Shown: one piece after another, positions 44,100-55,783 of the stretch | Numbering within the stretch: position 1 is the first letter of the stretch | How the letters are laid out: each line of letters opens with the position of its first letter | Source of the DNA: Hemicordylus capensis | Lineage: Eukaryota > Chordata > Lepidosauria > Squamata > Cordylidae | Reading direction: 5' to 3' | Assembly: GCF_027244095.1 (NCBI RefSeq) | Contig: NC_069657.1 | Span: forward strand, 145,882,857 to 145,946,856 | DNA length: 64,000 nucleotides | Notes under the pieces: generated by a model | The model's input: the letters and a program-made list of their open reading frames with translations, nothing else | Databases searched by the model: none | What the model was told of the DNA's origin: nothing | Made by a program: the position numbers and the translations under genes

Positions 44100-45240
44100 T
44101 TTGCCCAGGTGCTCAGAGTTGCTTTTACTTTCTCTTCCATTAATTTATCACCAGTTTCTTCCCACACAAAGCTTTGGCCCCACTTACCCTTGCTGATAAC
44201 TTCCAATCCAAATGGAAGAAAGCCTTGCCGCATAAACTTCAAGCATGCGGGTTTTCTATAGAATCTCTGATTCCCTTGGGGTATGAGAAAGCTAGGTTGT
44301 TCTTAGAACAATGCATTCTAGCTGTAGAATGACAAAATGATGTGGGTTCCATTTCTGGCCACACTATCTATAAAAGACTAGTTTGTAATGGTAGGTCATT
44401 GGATTATTTTAACTTGCTGACGGTATTAAAACACCAGAGGATGTTCTCCCTGGCTCATTTTGATGCACTTCCCTCTGCAGTAAAGGTAAAGTGTGCCGTC
44501 AAGTTGGTGTCGACTCCTGGTGACCACAGAGTCCGGTGGTTTTCTTTGGTAGAATATAGGAGGGGTTGACCATTGCCATCTCCTGCACAGTATGAGATGA
44601 TGCCTTTCAACATCTTCCTATATCGCTGCTGCCTGATATAGGTGTTTACCATAGTCTGGGAAACATACCAGCGGGGATTTGAACCAGCAACCTCTGGCTT
44701 GCTAGTCAAGTCATTTCCCCATTGCACCATTAAATGGTACTAGATGGTAAAAAGGTAAAGTTGTGCCATCAAGTCGGTGTGGTAGGTTTCTTAAAATTCC
44801 TTACCTGGAGCATTTGTGTCCCTGCAATTTGGGAGAAGTTGAGACAGTAAAGCATGTTTTATCATACTGCTTATTTTATAAGGAATAACGTGAAGATTAA
44901 ACCTTCACTTCTATATCAAAGTCTCCAGGTCATTCTAAAGAATGTTATGTTTATTTTCTTCTATTGGACTAGAATCAAATCATCACCTATAATGTTGCCA
45001 GATTTTGTACAGTGACAAACAGAGTCCATTGTGGGATTATCCAAAATTCTTGCTGAATTGAAATGTAATAATATATTTGAAGTATAGATGTTTGTTTGTT
45101 TTTCCTGGTTTCTAAGGATAATTAGGATGATACTGTTGTTCTGTTTTGAACAGTTGTCACAACTATGTAAACAGGTACAGTATTGGTGTATTTTCTTTTT
45201 GCTGGTTGATGGCTGAAATAAAGTTTGATAATCAAACTTT
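44100..45240 (+). mobile_element. Older Vingi/Jockey-like LINE 3' part, with SINE insertions
   Basis: The conceptual reading around 44430-44880 (MFSLAHFDALPSAV, then after a SINE KIPYLEHLCPCNLGEVETVK and HVLSYCLFYKE) matches the C-terminal region of the LINE at 12355, including the CPC-x(n)-VxHVL-C box. The 3' end is GGCTGAAATAAAGTTTGATAAT, comparable with that element's GGCCGCAATAAATTGAATTGA. Strongly decayed. The left boundary is uncertain. Confidence 0.6.
44481..44783 (-). repeat. tRNA-derived SINE (group A), antisense, plus a second 3' stub
   Basis: A full copy from TAAAGGTAAAGTGTGCCGTC to CCCATTGCACCATTAAATGG (44481-44738). A 30-base stub of the same 3' end follows at about 44754-44783 (GGTAAAGTTGTGCCATCAAG). 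Inserted in the old Vingi-like LINE. Two adjacent 3' ends may reflect a second insertion into the first tail. Confidence 0.75.
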
Positions 45241-46639
45241 GTGTGATTTCCACACAAAGCAGCTTCTCTTGCTCCCTTGCCCGGCATCAAAATTATCCTG
45301 TAATTCACGGGTTTGATGTTAAAATCCCTTTTTCTATCAATGAGCTGATTTGGATGAACACCCACCAGGCCAGATCACTTGTTAAGAGCAGGGGCAAGGT
45401 GAGAATGCACCTGCCCTGATAGCACTAAGAGTTGTTCTGACATACTGCTGGAACATCCTTTAATCATGTGAAAAGGGCGGTCATCCGAATGACCACACCC
45501 CTACAATTTGACCCTCTGGGGTTTTTGAATGCATGTAGAGGGGTGATTCAGATTACCACCCCTCTCATGCAATTAAAGGACATCCTGGCAGTGCACTGGG
45601 ATGTCCTTTAGTGATGTCAGGACAGGTGCACTCTCAGCATGTCTCCATCCTCGTTGCGTGTAGAGGGTGGTGATAACCTGAACTGGCACAATGTAAATAT
45701 TTGTACAAGCTGCCATTTCGTGACTACCTCTGCCTCCCCAAGCCACTATTTTGTGACTGGCTCCAGTTCCTGTGTGATCTGAGTCACTTTCTGGCAGAGG
45801 CCGAAGGCTGCCTCCATCGCCAAAACTTCCATCTGGCAAGCAGTGTGAGGCAATTCCCTACAGTTGCATGGGCTTGTCTTCATCTCCACTCTTCTAGATC
45901 AGTCACATGGGTTCTCCACTGTGCGCTGAGTTAACTTCATCCCCAGATGTGGGATTATTGTTATTAATCAAGAACACATAGCTCAACCCAAGGAAATCTT
46001 GTTACCAGGTCTCCCTGCATCCCTCCCCTTCTTGTGTTTGCCAATCTTATTTCCCTGCTCATGTACACAAAAGCAATTGTCACTGGGAATTCGGGGCGGG
46101 GGGGGGCGGGTTTGAATATGAATAAACAGGACTGAATACAAGGAAAAGAGATAGTCACAGCAAGAGAACTGCAAAGTTACTCCTCTCGGCTAACAAGAAC
46201 GAAGGGTTAACCACTCTCATGATCTGATGGCAAAAAATGTCAGTAGGTGTCTCATTCCAGGGCTCATTCCAGTTCACATGATGTTCCTACTCAGTTTTGG
46301 GAGCTGTGTTTGCTCTCGATTTTTGCTAGGGCAAGGGGAAGTGATTGTGTAGGAGGTGGGTGCAGGCTCTGACTGCATTTCCTCCACCCTCAAAAATATG
46401 CTGGGTAAAAGTGCTGGGTAGGATGGTGCTATCGGAGGGTGCACCTGCCTCCCACATGATCTCTTTCCTCTTTTCCTACCTAGGTTTTTGCTGAGAGACC
46501 AAAAATCAGGAACGGGCACAACCCCAAAGCAGTTTACCACCATGTGAACAACCCAACTGAATCAGACTACTTCTCAAAGTACTGTATTATCAACTACTGG
46601 AGCAGCAACTCTGCAAGCTTTCAGGCAAGTGGCAGTGAA
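45241..46639. other. Unassigned, with one perfect 12-bp stem-loop
   Basis: At 45574-45610 TAAAGGACATCC pairs with GGATGTCCTTTA around a 13-base loop. Neighbouring wording (AACATCCTTTAATCATG near 45450, GTAGAGG-GTG near 45535 and 45660) hints at a decayed palindromic DNA element spanning roughly 45420-45680. The rest is unrecognised. Confidence 0.4.
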
Positions 46640-46755
46640 AGCCAGTGTAGTGTAGTAGTTAGCGTGTCAGACTAGGGCCTGGGAGACCTGAGCTCAATTC
46701 ATTTCTCAGCCATGGAGCTCACTGGATGGCCTTGGACCAGTCAGGGCCTCTAATG
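46640..46755 (+). repeat. MIR-like CORE-SINE, 5' part
   Basis: AAAGCCAGTGTAGTGTAGTA head and GAGCTCAATTCATTTCTCAG in place of the B box, ending at TTGGACCAGTCAGG. The core 3' half is missing. Confidence 0.65.
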
Positions 46756-46849
46756 TAACAACACTTGAATTTTCATGGGTTGGCCCTTATAGCACTTCCT
46801 CAGAGTAAGGAAACCCAGAGTGCACCTTCTAGGCATGGAGTACAGTTTA

Positions 46850-48545
46850 TTTTATTTTAAAAATCATACTTGTACACTGCCCCAAACTTCCATCTCTGGG
46901 CAGTTTACAGCAACATAAAAGCAATCAAAACATAAATTAAAACCTTAAAACAATTTAAAACCACAAGTGTAGTTAAAAAGCTTGGGTGAATAAATGTGTC
47001 CTTAAAGACCTTTAAAAGGTTGTCGGAGATGGGGAGGCTCTTATTTCAGCAGAAGCACGTTCCAGAGTTTTGGGGTGGCAACAGAGAAGGCCCATCCCGG
47101 TGTAGCCACCTGGTGAGCTGGTGGCAACTGCAGACTATGTATGAAGGCAGCCCCCAAAAGTACTACAAAGTCTTTTGCAGTAGTCAAGTCTGGAGGTTAC
47201 TAGCATATGTACCACTGTTCTGAGGTCGTTTATCTAAAGAAATGGACGCAGCTGGCATATCAGCCAAAGCTGATAGAAAACACCTCTGACCACTGCCTCA
47301 ACCTGAGACACCAGGAAGGTTTGGATCCAGAAGCACTCTGAGACTGCGTACCTGATCCCTCTAGGTACAATAAGTACCTCCGTCTTATCCAGATTCCGTC
47401 TCAGTTTGTTATCCTTCATCCAGCACATCACTGCCTCTAGGCAGACATTTAGGAAAGGTTATACCTTCTTCTGATGATGATGTTGACATGGAGAAATAGA
47501 TTTGAGTGTCATTAGCATACTGAGAATACCCTGCACCAAATCTGATTATTCCTTCCAGTGGCTTCATGTAGATATTGAAAATCATTGGAGACAATATCAA
47601 ACCCTGGAGGATGCCATATAAAAGGTCATGTTTTGAAGAACAGTCCCCAAGCAACACCATCTGGAATCTGCCCAAGAGGTAGGAGTGGAACCACTGCAAA
47701 GCAATGCCTTCCACTCCCAACCTTCTCAGATGGTCCAGAAGTATACTATGACCGATAGTACTGAAAGCCACCGAGAGATCCAAAAGCACCAACAGAATCA
47801 CACAACCTCTGCCAACTCCTTATTGGAGATCATCCATCAGGCCAACCAAGGCAGAATCTCTCCCATAGCCCACTCAAAAACCAGTTTGAAATGGGTCTAG
47901 ATAATCAGTCTCCTCCATGACTGTCTGGAGCTGGGAGGCCACCACCCTCTCAATTACCTTGCCCAGCCATGGAAGGTTAGAAACAGGCCTATAGTTGCTT
48001 AACTCTGGCACCCAAGTGAGGCTTCTTCAGAAGAGATCTAATTGTCTCCTTAAGGCAAGGAGGCCACCCCTCAAAGAAGCCTTTATAATATCTACCAGGA
48101 CTTCTACAACATCCCCCCAACTGCCAGATAGTATAAGCCATGTAGGACAAAGGTCAAGAGAACAGGTGGTAGGCCACACTGCTCCAAGCAGTTTGTCCAC
48201 ATCATCACAAACTGAAACTGATCAAGCCCAAGCACACAAGAGGAGTTGTTGGATACCTCCACATTAGACTCTGCAATAATTGTGGGGTCTGAGTCTAAGT
48301 TGGTCCAAATATGATATATTCCACAAAAAGCTCATTAAAATCATCAAAATGGGTAATTGATGGCTCCAGATTCTGATTCAAGGGTGGAGGGGCACATACT
48401 AGCCCTCTCACAACCCTAAACAACTCTGCTGGGTGTGAGCTTGCAGATGCAATACAGGCAGAAAAGAATAGCTTCTTTGCCACATGTATTGCCTGAGCAT
48501 AGATCTTCAAATGTGCTCTATGTTGTAATCTGTTGGATTCTAGTC
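46850..48545 (-). mobile_element. L2 LINE, antisense
   Basis: The 3' UTR in reverse (TACACTGCCCCAAACTTCC, CTGGGCAGTTTACAGC), then C-terminal and RT parts on the minus strand: VSQVEAVVRGVFYQLWLICQ, the box QYANDTQIYF (YADD changed to YAND), YGILQGLILSPMIFNIYMKP and VLLDLSVAFSTIGHSILLDH. The upstream region runs to about 48540 (FNELF, KIYAQAIHVAKKLFFSA). 5' truncated with the endonuclease missing. Same subfamily as 19290. Confidence 0.82.
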
Positions 48546-49660
48546 TCCACTTGTGCCCCAGTCATCCACCTTGTCACTTCTTGGCAGTATCTATTTCTTC
48601 ATGGTGCTCATAGATTCTTCCCTCTCTCCCTATGCACAGGAATGCCTATGGGAGCTCATTACACTTGTAGGCAAGCTGTGGCACTGAAGTTGCTAACGGC
48701 ATTTGCTGCTTGCCATGACGCTGTTTCTAAGGCTACAACATCTCTAGGGTTGCCATGTTTTTCTGGCAGGACTTGTGTCTTTATAGCAGTGGGACAGAGA
48801 TTCAGCTATGTATGAGACATATGGAGGGGATGCTGCACCTATTGAATTGTTGTTTCCCATGCAGCTGTTAAAGACAAGGGCCCTTCCAGAGAAAAGACAA
48901 TCCCAAGCTAAGCACCTTTACTCAAAAGGATATCCAAATGCATTGAGTGGGGCTTACTCTTAAGGAAGTGTGCATAAGATAGCAGCCTTAGCCTGAAGTA
49001 GCTGCTGCTTACCGCTAGAGCTACTTTGAAATGTGCAAAAGCCAATGTGACTGTTGCTTCCCTTCATTAAATTATGCAAAGCTATTTCACCAGGCTTACA
49101 TCCCTTTCAGGAAACAAGAATGACATTTTCCATATCCCACAGGCCCACTGTGATGTCTCATTAGTGTGATGTTTGTGCACAACTCAGAAAAACAGCGCTG
49201 CATAAATTGTACTTAATAATCCATTCTCAAACAAATAGGGAGATAAGGTATAATGGTGTTGCAATATTGATACAATTTGTTTATTTTTTTCTTTTGATAA
49301 TACTTTCTGCCCATTGTGGCAGAGTTCAAAAGTAAGCAGGTACTTTAGAATCACTGCTCCTGAATGGCTCCATCCCTGAAAGCAAATAGAGAGAACACTG
49401 AAACAAATACAGGTTCAAGAAAAGCACAACTTGCAAGCATCCCATGTCTAAATTCCTTCCTCTTAAAGCTGAATAACGACGATTGCAATGGTGGATTGTG
49501 TTCTGTGTACAGTTGTGCTGCTAGTAATGTTTAGGTCTGCTTCCATAAAGGCAAAAATTATGCTGTGTTTTTAGTTAAAGAAAGGAATTTGTTTTGAACC
49601 AGGTGGTTTGCTTTTCTTAGGAATGTTCATGATACTATATGTAGTAATCTCACAGATTCA
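48546..49660. other. No recognised feature
   Basis: No repeat family, exon or RNA gene recognised. Confidence 0.35.
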
Positions 49661-50133
49661 TAGAGGCGGGTCTCACGATCAGTGAGACCCGCTTTGTCCA
49701 GGTTAGCAAGGAGAGTGGGCTAAGCCCGCTCTCTCCGCAGACAATCGGGGAAGCCCTGCCGGGGCAGCCGGATCAGCCGCCCACACGACTGCCGGCTCTG
49801 TGATGGAGCCAGCTGGGGCTGAGGAGTTCGGGGGCCGTGTGGCCCCCGGAAGCTCCAGCATGCCCTGCTTCAGCGCACAGGGCATGCTGGAGAGACCCCC
49901 AAGCCGGGAGGCTGTTTTTAAGCCTCCCGGCCAGGGGTCTACTCGTGAGTAGCCATGGCGCGAAGCCGCACCACAGCAACTCATGAGCAAACCTGGTTTA
50001 AGGGGAGGGTTACTTGAGCGGGTTACCCACTCAGGAACCACCGGGCTCGCAGCCGAGCCTGGTGGTTCACACGGTATGCAAAAATCGGGCTAGGCTCCCT
50101 TAGCCCGATTTTTGCAGACCATGTGAATAGCCT
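49661..50133 (+). mobile_element. Multi-hairpin non-autonomous element, intact-looking copy
   Basis: Consecutive stem-loops fill the element: 49666-49692 (11 bp), 49711-49733 (10 bp with one GT pair), 49829-49848 (8 bp), 49853-49892 (15 bp, loop 10), 49903-49931 (11 bp, loop 7), 49940-49951 (5 bp), 50016-50032 (interrupted), 50036-50067 (14 bp with one GT pair, loop 4) and 50078-50115 (15 bp, loop 8). The ends AGGCGGGTCTCACGATC and, reversed, GGCTATTCACATGGTC are related. TCATAG lies at both flanks. GC-rich against AT-rich neighbours, no protein frame. The relative at 10668 shows it is a dispersed family. Confidence 0.65.
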
Positions 50134-50231
50134 CATAGTATGAGAGGGTCAGAACCTAGTTGGAAATGGTTTTTGCAGACCATGTGAATAGCCTCATAGT
50201 ATGAGAGGGTCAGAACCTAGTTGGAAATGGT
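50110..50231. repeat. Perfect 61-bp tandem duplication
   Basis: 50110-50170 and 50171-50231 appear identical. The unit starts TTTTGCAGACCATGTGAATA, so it contains the right end of the multi-hairpin element plus about 40 bases of flank. The duplication therefore arose after the insertion. Confidence 0.9.
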
Positions 50232-50269
50232 ACTGGGACATGCCCAGGTCCTGCCTCAACAGAACTGAA

Positions 50270-51231
50270 GGCAAAAATGCGGGACTGCACGACCAGCTAG
50301 TGATAGATAAACATGAACCGTGCAGTAGTGGCTGGTAGAATAGATAACACCTCTCAAGCAGGCACAGTTTTGAAAGTTACAAATTTCTTCTCTGTGGGGG
50401 AAACCCACCTTATACTTGTATATAACAAAACTGAAAAGACTGCAAAATTGAATAAATATCCATAATTATTTGAATATATACAATCACATGACCTCATATA
50501 ATTTTCATGTGTTAATCACATAGATCTACTTGTGTAAATCACAAGAGTCACAAATCACCTGAATTCTAACATAACTAAAATAACAATTGCAAACATTGCA
50601 TTGAGATAACCAGTCCTTGAGCTCCAGGTGATAAATAGAAATAAGAGGAGCTTGTTGTTTTGAGATAAAATGCAGGAATGTTGAGAATGAAGGTGTAATA
50701 TAATTGCTAGTGAGCAGATCTGTGCAGAGTATCTGTATACGACAGAGCTGATGGGCTGGCCCGGGAAATTTTCAAACCCATTTCGATCATTCTTCCTCAG
50801 AGCTCCAAAGCTTCTAAACATACAAGATAAATACAAAACAATTCCATTATATTATAACAATTCAATATATTGTTGAGCTCTAGGAGCCGATCAATCATTG
50901 AATGTTTTGTCCTTCCGGTGAGATGTAGGAGGATAAAGTTGACTCCAAAAAATATTTTCGGAAGGAATTGGTAGGTAATAATGGATACATAAGGGGGAGG
51001 CTGTGGATGGTACTAAGATGTTAGCCTGGTAATGCAACTATTTTTGGAATTGTTTTGTATTTATCAAATAATTATGGATATTTATTCAATTTTGCAGTCT
51101 TTTCAGTTTTGTTATATACAAGTATAAGGTGGGTTTCCCCCACAGAGAAGAAATTTGTAACTTTCAAAACTGTGCCTGCTTGAGAGGTGTTATCTATTCT
51201 ACCAGCCACTACTGCACGGTTCATGTTTATC
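50270..51231. mobile_element. Element with perfect 168-bp inverted arms and 12-bp end duplication
   Basis: 50306-50473 and 51064-51231 are exact reverse complements over 168 bases by direct comparison. The loop is 590 bases. AACAGAACTGAA occurs at 50258-50269 and 51232-51243 and looks like a target duplication, which makes the insertion 962 bp with a 36-base lead before the left arm. A 12-bp duplication suits retrotransposition better than hAT. The loop, minus strand, has CTCTGAGGAAGAATGATC followed by GAAA. This recalls wording in Penelope-like elements, whose terminal repeats are often inverted. No RT or GIY-YIG frame is present, so the class is unproven. Confidence 0.6.
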
Positions 51232-51243
51232 AACAGAACTGAA

Positions 51244-51700
51244 AGCTAGCAAGAAGAAGGAAAATTCAAATAGTCTTAGGTAATGCTTGTCTTGGACATA
51301 CCTACAACATAGACTTAGAGAAGTGTAATAAGAATTATCTTTCCTGGGAAACCCTTGGAACTATAGTTATGTAAGGGAAATTATGGAGCTGTAACAGAGA
51401 ATTTTCATTTCCCTCACTAAACAAAAATTAATTTCCTATTATTTTTTTGGGGGGGGGAAGCTATGTCAGTTTAACTGGTATAAAACCAATACAAATTTGT
51501 GACCTATGTATATTAGTATACTCTAATAATAATTAATTTCTGAGGAAACATTAAGGCTAAGAGCAAGCCAAGCATCAGGTCAAGGTTAAAATTCTACTTC
51601 TGGTTTCTATATCTCTTCCCTCTTTGGCCTTCTCTGACTTGTCTTCTCTCTCTTTGTTTGCCCACTCTAATGTTCTGCTAATACTTTCCTCTTACCTAAC
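51244..51700. other. No recognised feature
   Basis: A G-run near 51450; nothing else recognised. Confidence 0.4.
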
Positions 51701-52005
51701 ATAGGAACATAGGAAGCTGCCATATACCAGGTCAGACCACTGATCCATCTAGCTCAGTATTGTCTACACAGACTGGCAGCGGCTTCTCCAAGGTTGCAGG
51801 CAGGAATCTCTCTCAGTCCTATCTTGGAGATGCCAGGGAGGCGACTTGGAACCTTCTGCATGCAAGCATGTAGGTGCTCTGCCTAGAGTGGCCCCATCCC
51901 CTGTCGGGAATATCTTACGGTGCTCACATGCAGTCTCCCATTCATATGCAACCAGGGCAGACCCTGCTTATCAAAGAGAAGAATTCATGCTTGCTACCAC
52001 AAGTA
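51701..52005 (-). repeat. tRNA-derived SINE (group B), antisense, long form
   Basis: CATAGGAACATAGGAAGCTG, AGGTCAGACCACTGATCCAT, CTTGGAACCTTCTGCATGCA, GTGGCCCCATCCCCTG, then the extended part with CAACCAGGGCAGACCCTGC and CTTGCTACCACAAG. Confidence 0.78.
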
Positions 52006-52068
52006 CATCCTCTGTTTCACAGCTCTTTACAGGGGTGGTCCAAGACATTTTGCTCCCTGAGATGAAAG

Positions 52069-52072
<4 letters not shown>

Positions 52073-52123
<51 letters not shown>

Positions 52124-52142
52124 CACACACACACACACACAC
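52073..52142. repeat. (CT)n(CA)n compound microsatellite
   Basis: About 24 CT units followed directly by about 10 CA units. It accounts for the Ser-Leu and Arg-Glu repeat frames here. Confidence 0.95.
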
Positions 52143-52195
52143 CTGCAGCTAGGTGCTCAGCATTCTCAGGCCATACTGTCAGGGCAGCAGTGGCA

Positions 52196-52365
52196 ACATA
52201 TAAGAACATCCCTGCTGGATCAGGCCAAACATGGCCCATCTAGTACAGCATCCTGTTTCCCAGAGCAGCCCACCAGATCCTCTGGGAAGCCCACAGGCAA
52301 GAGATGAAGGTGTGCCCCCTCTCCTATGTTGCTGCTCCTGCAACTGGTATTGAGAGGCATATGAG
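52196..52365 (-). mobile_element. CR1 LINE 3' UTR fragment, antisense
   Basis: CATATAAGAACATCCCTGCTGG, CATCTAGTACAGCATCCTGT, CACCAGATCCTCTGGGAAGC and CTGCAACTGGTATTGAGAGG match the CR1 3' region at 21629. No coding remnant. Confidence 0.75.
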
Positions 52366-53068
52366 CACTCTCAGACTATATCACCAAGTCAGTCAGTGGC
52401 GGCAGGGCCATGCCTAGCTCAAGTCAGGCAGAGTGGGGAGGAAGAAGTATGCCCCAGTGGGGTAAGAAAGGGTGTCTGTGGTGGTGGTGGTGGTGGTGGT
52501 GTCTAGCACTCACTGCCCTCTGTGCTTCCCCCACCTGAACCTTTAGTGACTGCCTCATCCTGTCTCATGGAAGGACCATCCCTTCCTCTTTTTGCTTCTC
52601 CTGGAGCTCCCTTCTCCAAGTTTGAGCAGAAGGTAGCTGTAGTGACTGTACAGCTGAAGCGCTTTACAAATAATATTAGTAATAATAACTTGTATTACTA
52701 CTACTGAGACAATGAAGATTCCTCCTAACTAGATAAAGCCACTCCTGCTCTTCAGTTAATCCAATACTGGGCATATTTACACCACACAGTTCAACCAGTG
52801 CTAGGCTTGTTTCAGTGCCAGGGCTGCCAGTCAAGGCAGCCTGTGTGTGGCAGTTCTTTAAAGGGGAGCGGTGAGGTTCTCTAAAATAATTCTCAGTTTC
52901 TGCAAAAAGCAACCTATCCATGTGAATGTTCCCAACCAAATACATTTTCCCCACCACGGTACCTCCATGCTGACAGGAAATCTACATCGGTTGAGTTTCT
53001 TGTTGGCTATGTTAGGAGCCCTGCCAGAGGGGAGGAAAGGCTGGTGACCACATGGTATCATCATATCC
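52366..53068. other. No gene; a (TGG)n tract
   Basis: (TGG)n at about 52480-52500; the remainder is unrecognised. Confidence 0.4.
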
Positions 53069-53262
53069 TATATTAGATAGATAGATAAATCTTTATTGTC
53101 ATTGTCCTGTGCAGAACAACGAGATTGAAAAGAATCTACAACCACTACTACAGGACCTAACAAGAATAATCTAAACATATACCCATACGCCCCCCTCCCA
53201 TCAACCCACTAAAAACCCACTAAAAAACTCTCAGAACTAAATACAAAAAATATTCCCTAAGC
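53069..53262 (-). repeat. Probable LINE 3' end, antisense, family unknown
   Basis: Starts with TAGATAGATAGATAAATC, then TTTATTGTCATTGTCCTGTG and CAACGAGATTGAAAAG, a style of 3' end seen on several vertebrate LINEs when read in reverse. No coding part in the window supports a family name. Confidence 0.4.
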
Positions 53263-53609
53263 TGGCATTTATTTTGTGTGTGTGAAAAGGGTAAAAGGAC
53301 AGTGCTTCTCTGTGTGTATTAGGGTCTGCTGAATTGGGCGATTTTGATTTAGGTATGGAAGATTACTTTTAATCCTTGACTTCTCTGCTTGGACAAGTGA
53401 TTGATTTATCACTTCTTTGGCACTTTTAATATGCAGCATGTTTAATGATCCTCATCTCATTTTTCCAACAGCAGTCCTATGTGTCAGATCTCCATTACTC
53501 TCATGTTTTTTCAGACGCAGAACAGAATGATGGGACACAGGCTTGAGGTAATGGAATGAATGAGACTGTAGGTCTTCAGGGTTGCCAGCCTAAAGTTTCT
53601 CCATTGGAA

Positions 53610-53660
53610 TCGCCCTAGGCCAAATTGGAAGGGCAGTATAAAAATGCAATAAATAAATTG
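53610..53660 (+). repeat. L2 3' tail stub
   Basis: CGCCCTAGGCCAAATTGGAA then GGGCAGTATAAAAATGCAAT and AAATAAAT match the last bases of the L2 at 3890-3950. Confidence 0.65.
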
Positions 53661-55783
53661 GGCCACAATGACTCATAGTATACAGTATACCATTGTTCGG
53701 AAACTGGTTGAAATACTTGTTCAAAGCTGCCACACAGGCAGAGACAGAAAAAGAGTCTAGTCTCCTTGCCAGATCTTGAAACAGAGATCTGAATTCCTCT
53801 CAGACCACCTCTGACTAATAGAGTCAACTTCTATCACACCCCCACACCAAGAACAGAGCAAAGGAGGCTTGGATTGGAATGTCTCTTAGTCCGTGAATCT
53901 GAGAGCCCTGTGCTCTTCCTCTCTGTCTCCTGCTCCTCCCCACCTCCAATCTCTAGGTCCAGTTCAGTCCCCAGCAGTATTACTTGTGAATGCTGAAATC
54001 TTGGAACACCCAGATTTATGATGAGGAGTGGTGCTTCTGATGGTGACAATCCCTTTTGTCTGCACCCAAGATGACACCTGATCTCCAGCCCACTCGTATT
54101 CCAGGCTTCCCAGGGAGCCTGACTGGGTATCTTAGCCAACATTTTGACTTATGTAAATGCCAGCAGCATTTCCAAATGGGCTTGTCGATCTGCACACCTC
54201 CAACAGTCAATTAATACAGGAAGCAAATGTGCAAAACAACCAAAACCCCATCAAATAACACAATAATGCAGTAGGACATGAAATTGAGGCAGGGGGTGCG
54301 ATTTAACAACATATTTGGGCACACTTATTCTCTACATGCCACTGGCTACTCCATTCTAACTCAGTTCCCAACCCTATGACATGGCAAGGAGTATAGTATC
54401 AGCATTGGCTGGGAAAGGAATTGTGCACAACACAACAAATCTGAAAACACAGGCAGTGTTCGGCCACAATGCAAGACAGCTATGTGCAAGGACAGGGGAG
54501 AGATGGCAGTGCATAAAGCCTGGGGGTATTTCCTCTACAATAGTTTTCTTTACAGCTGATCGGAACAGCCACTTTTCCTTCTTATTTCCATTTATATCCA
54601 ACCCAACCCTTCCTCTGAGGAGTTCAGGGTGGTCTAAGGGGCAATTATCCTGGGAGACAGGTACAGCTGCAAGGTAGTGGCCAGCTATCAGGACAGAGGG
54701 GATTGGGACCTGGATCTCTGCAGTCCTCATCCACCACAATGGCATTTTAACCACTTACTGTACATAAGTTTGCTTGTTCAGCAGCGACCAGTATCATGGC
54801 AATGAAAATTGAAACTTTCCAGCTGTGTACACTTCTCTCCTGCCTTTATTTCTATGGCCTTTATTTCTAATGGGACAACGTCTCAGAGCTTGAACGTTTC
54901 CCAATGCAAGTTGTAATATATTTTGCTCCATTCCTGCTGTTCTCTATATCAGGGGAGTCCGGTTGTCTTTCCCCTCAGTACCACAAATTTCAAGGCCAGC
55001 TGATATAAAATCAAGCATGCATCCTCTGTTACCAAAGATACTCCTACCTATCAAGAATGGAGCTGAAAAAGCTGCTGGCCATTCTGTATTTACTAGGAAT
55101 GCAGATCTACCACTTTGCCCTAGCATCAACAGAATCCAGCTCCCCTTGTAGACCCAGTATCTGTAAGACCCAAGCACTGTGCTTAGTTCTTTCTTCCCTG
55201 CTTTCTTCCCAAAGCCACGCAAGCCTGACTGTCTCTGTGCTGTTTACATCAGTCAGCCATTTTGAGGTCTTTTGTCCAAAGATATTTTTGTCTTAAATGG
55301 GATCACATCCTGCCTTGCGAAAACATTGGCCTCAAAATTTTCCATTCTCGTGGCTTTTGTGATTACTGTCTTAGTGTTTGTTCAGATTCTTGTGTTGTGA
55401 ATGAGCCCTAAAGCAAGTGCGGATAAATGTGCTGGTTGGCCTGGAGAGCCTCCAACTTTACGCAGAGGCAGAATGCAACTCCCAAAGCACTGCAAATCCC
55501 TAAGCCTTATTCCCATGGTCAATGTGACTCTTCTAAGTGCCCAAGGGAGTTATATAATGGGCATTTGTGGCAATTCTGACTATTTTAAACAGTGAGGACT
55601 GCCACTCTGGTTCATCTGACCCAATATTCTGTCTTTGGCAGTGGCCAATCTTTGGTATTACAGTGGAAATGTGCAGCAGCACAAGGCTATTGCTACACAC
55701 TTCATCTGGCCGTCCACATACCACTATGACAGTCCAGGTCAATTCTGCCAGTCCTCAGAATCAGCCTGGGAATGAAGAAGAAG
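53661..55783. other. No recognised feature
   Basis: Long stretch without a recognised repeat. Frames up to 126 residues, none with a motif I know. May hold unique DNA worth conservation testing. Confidence 0.35.
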
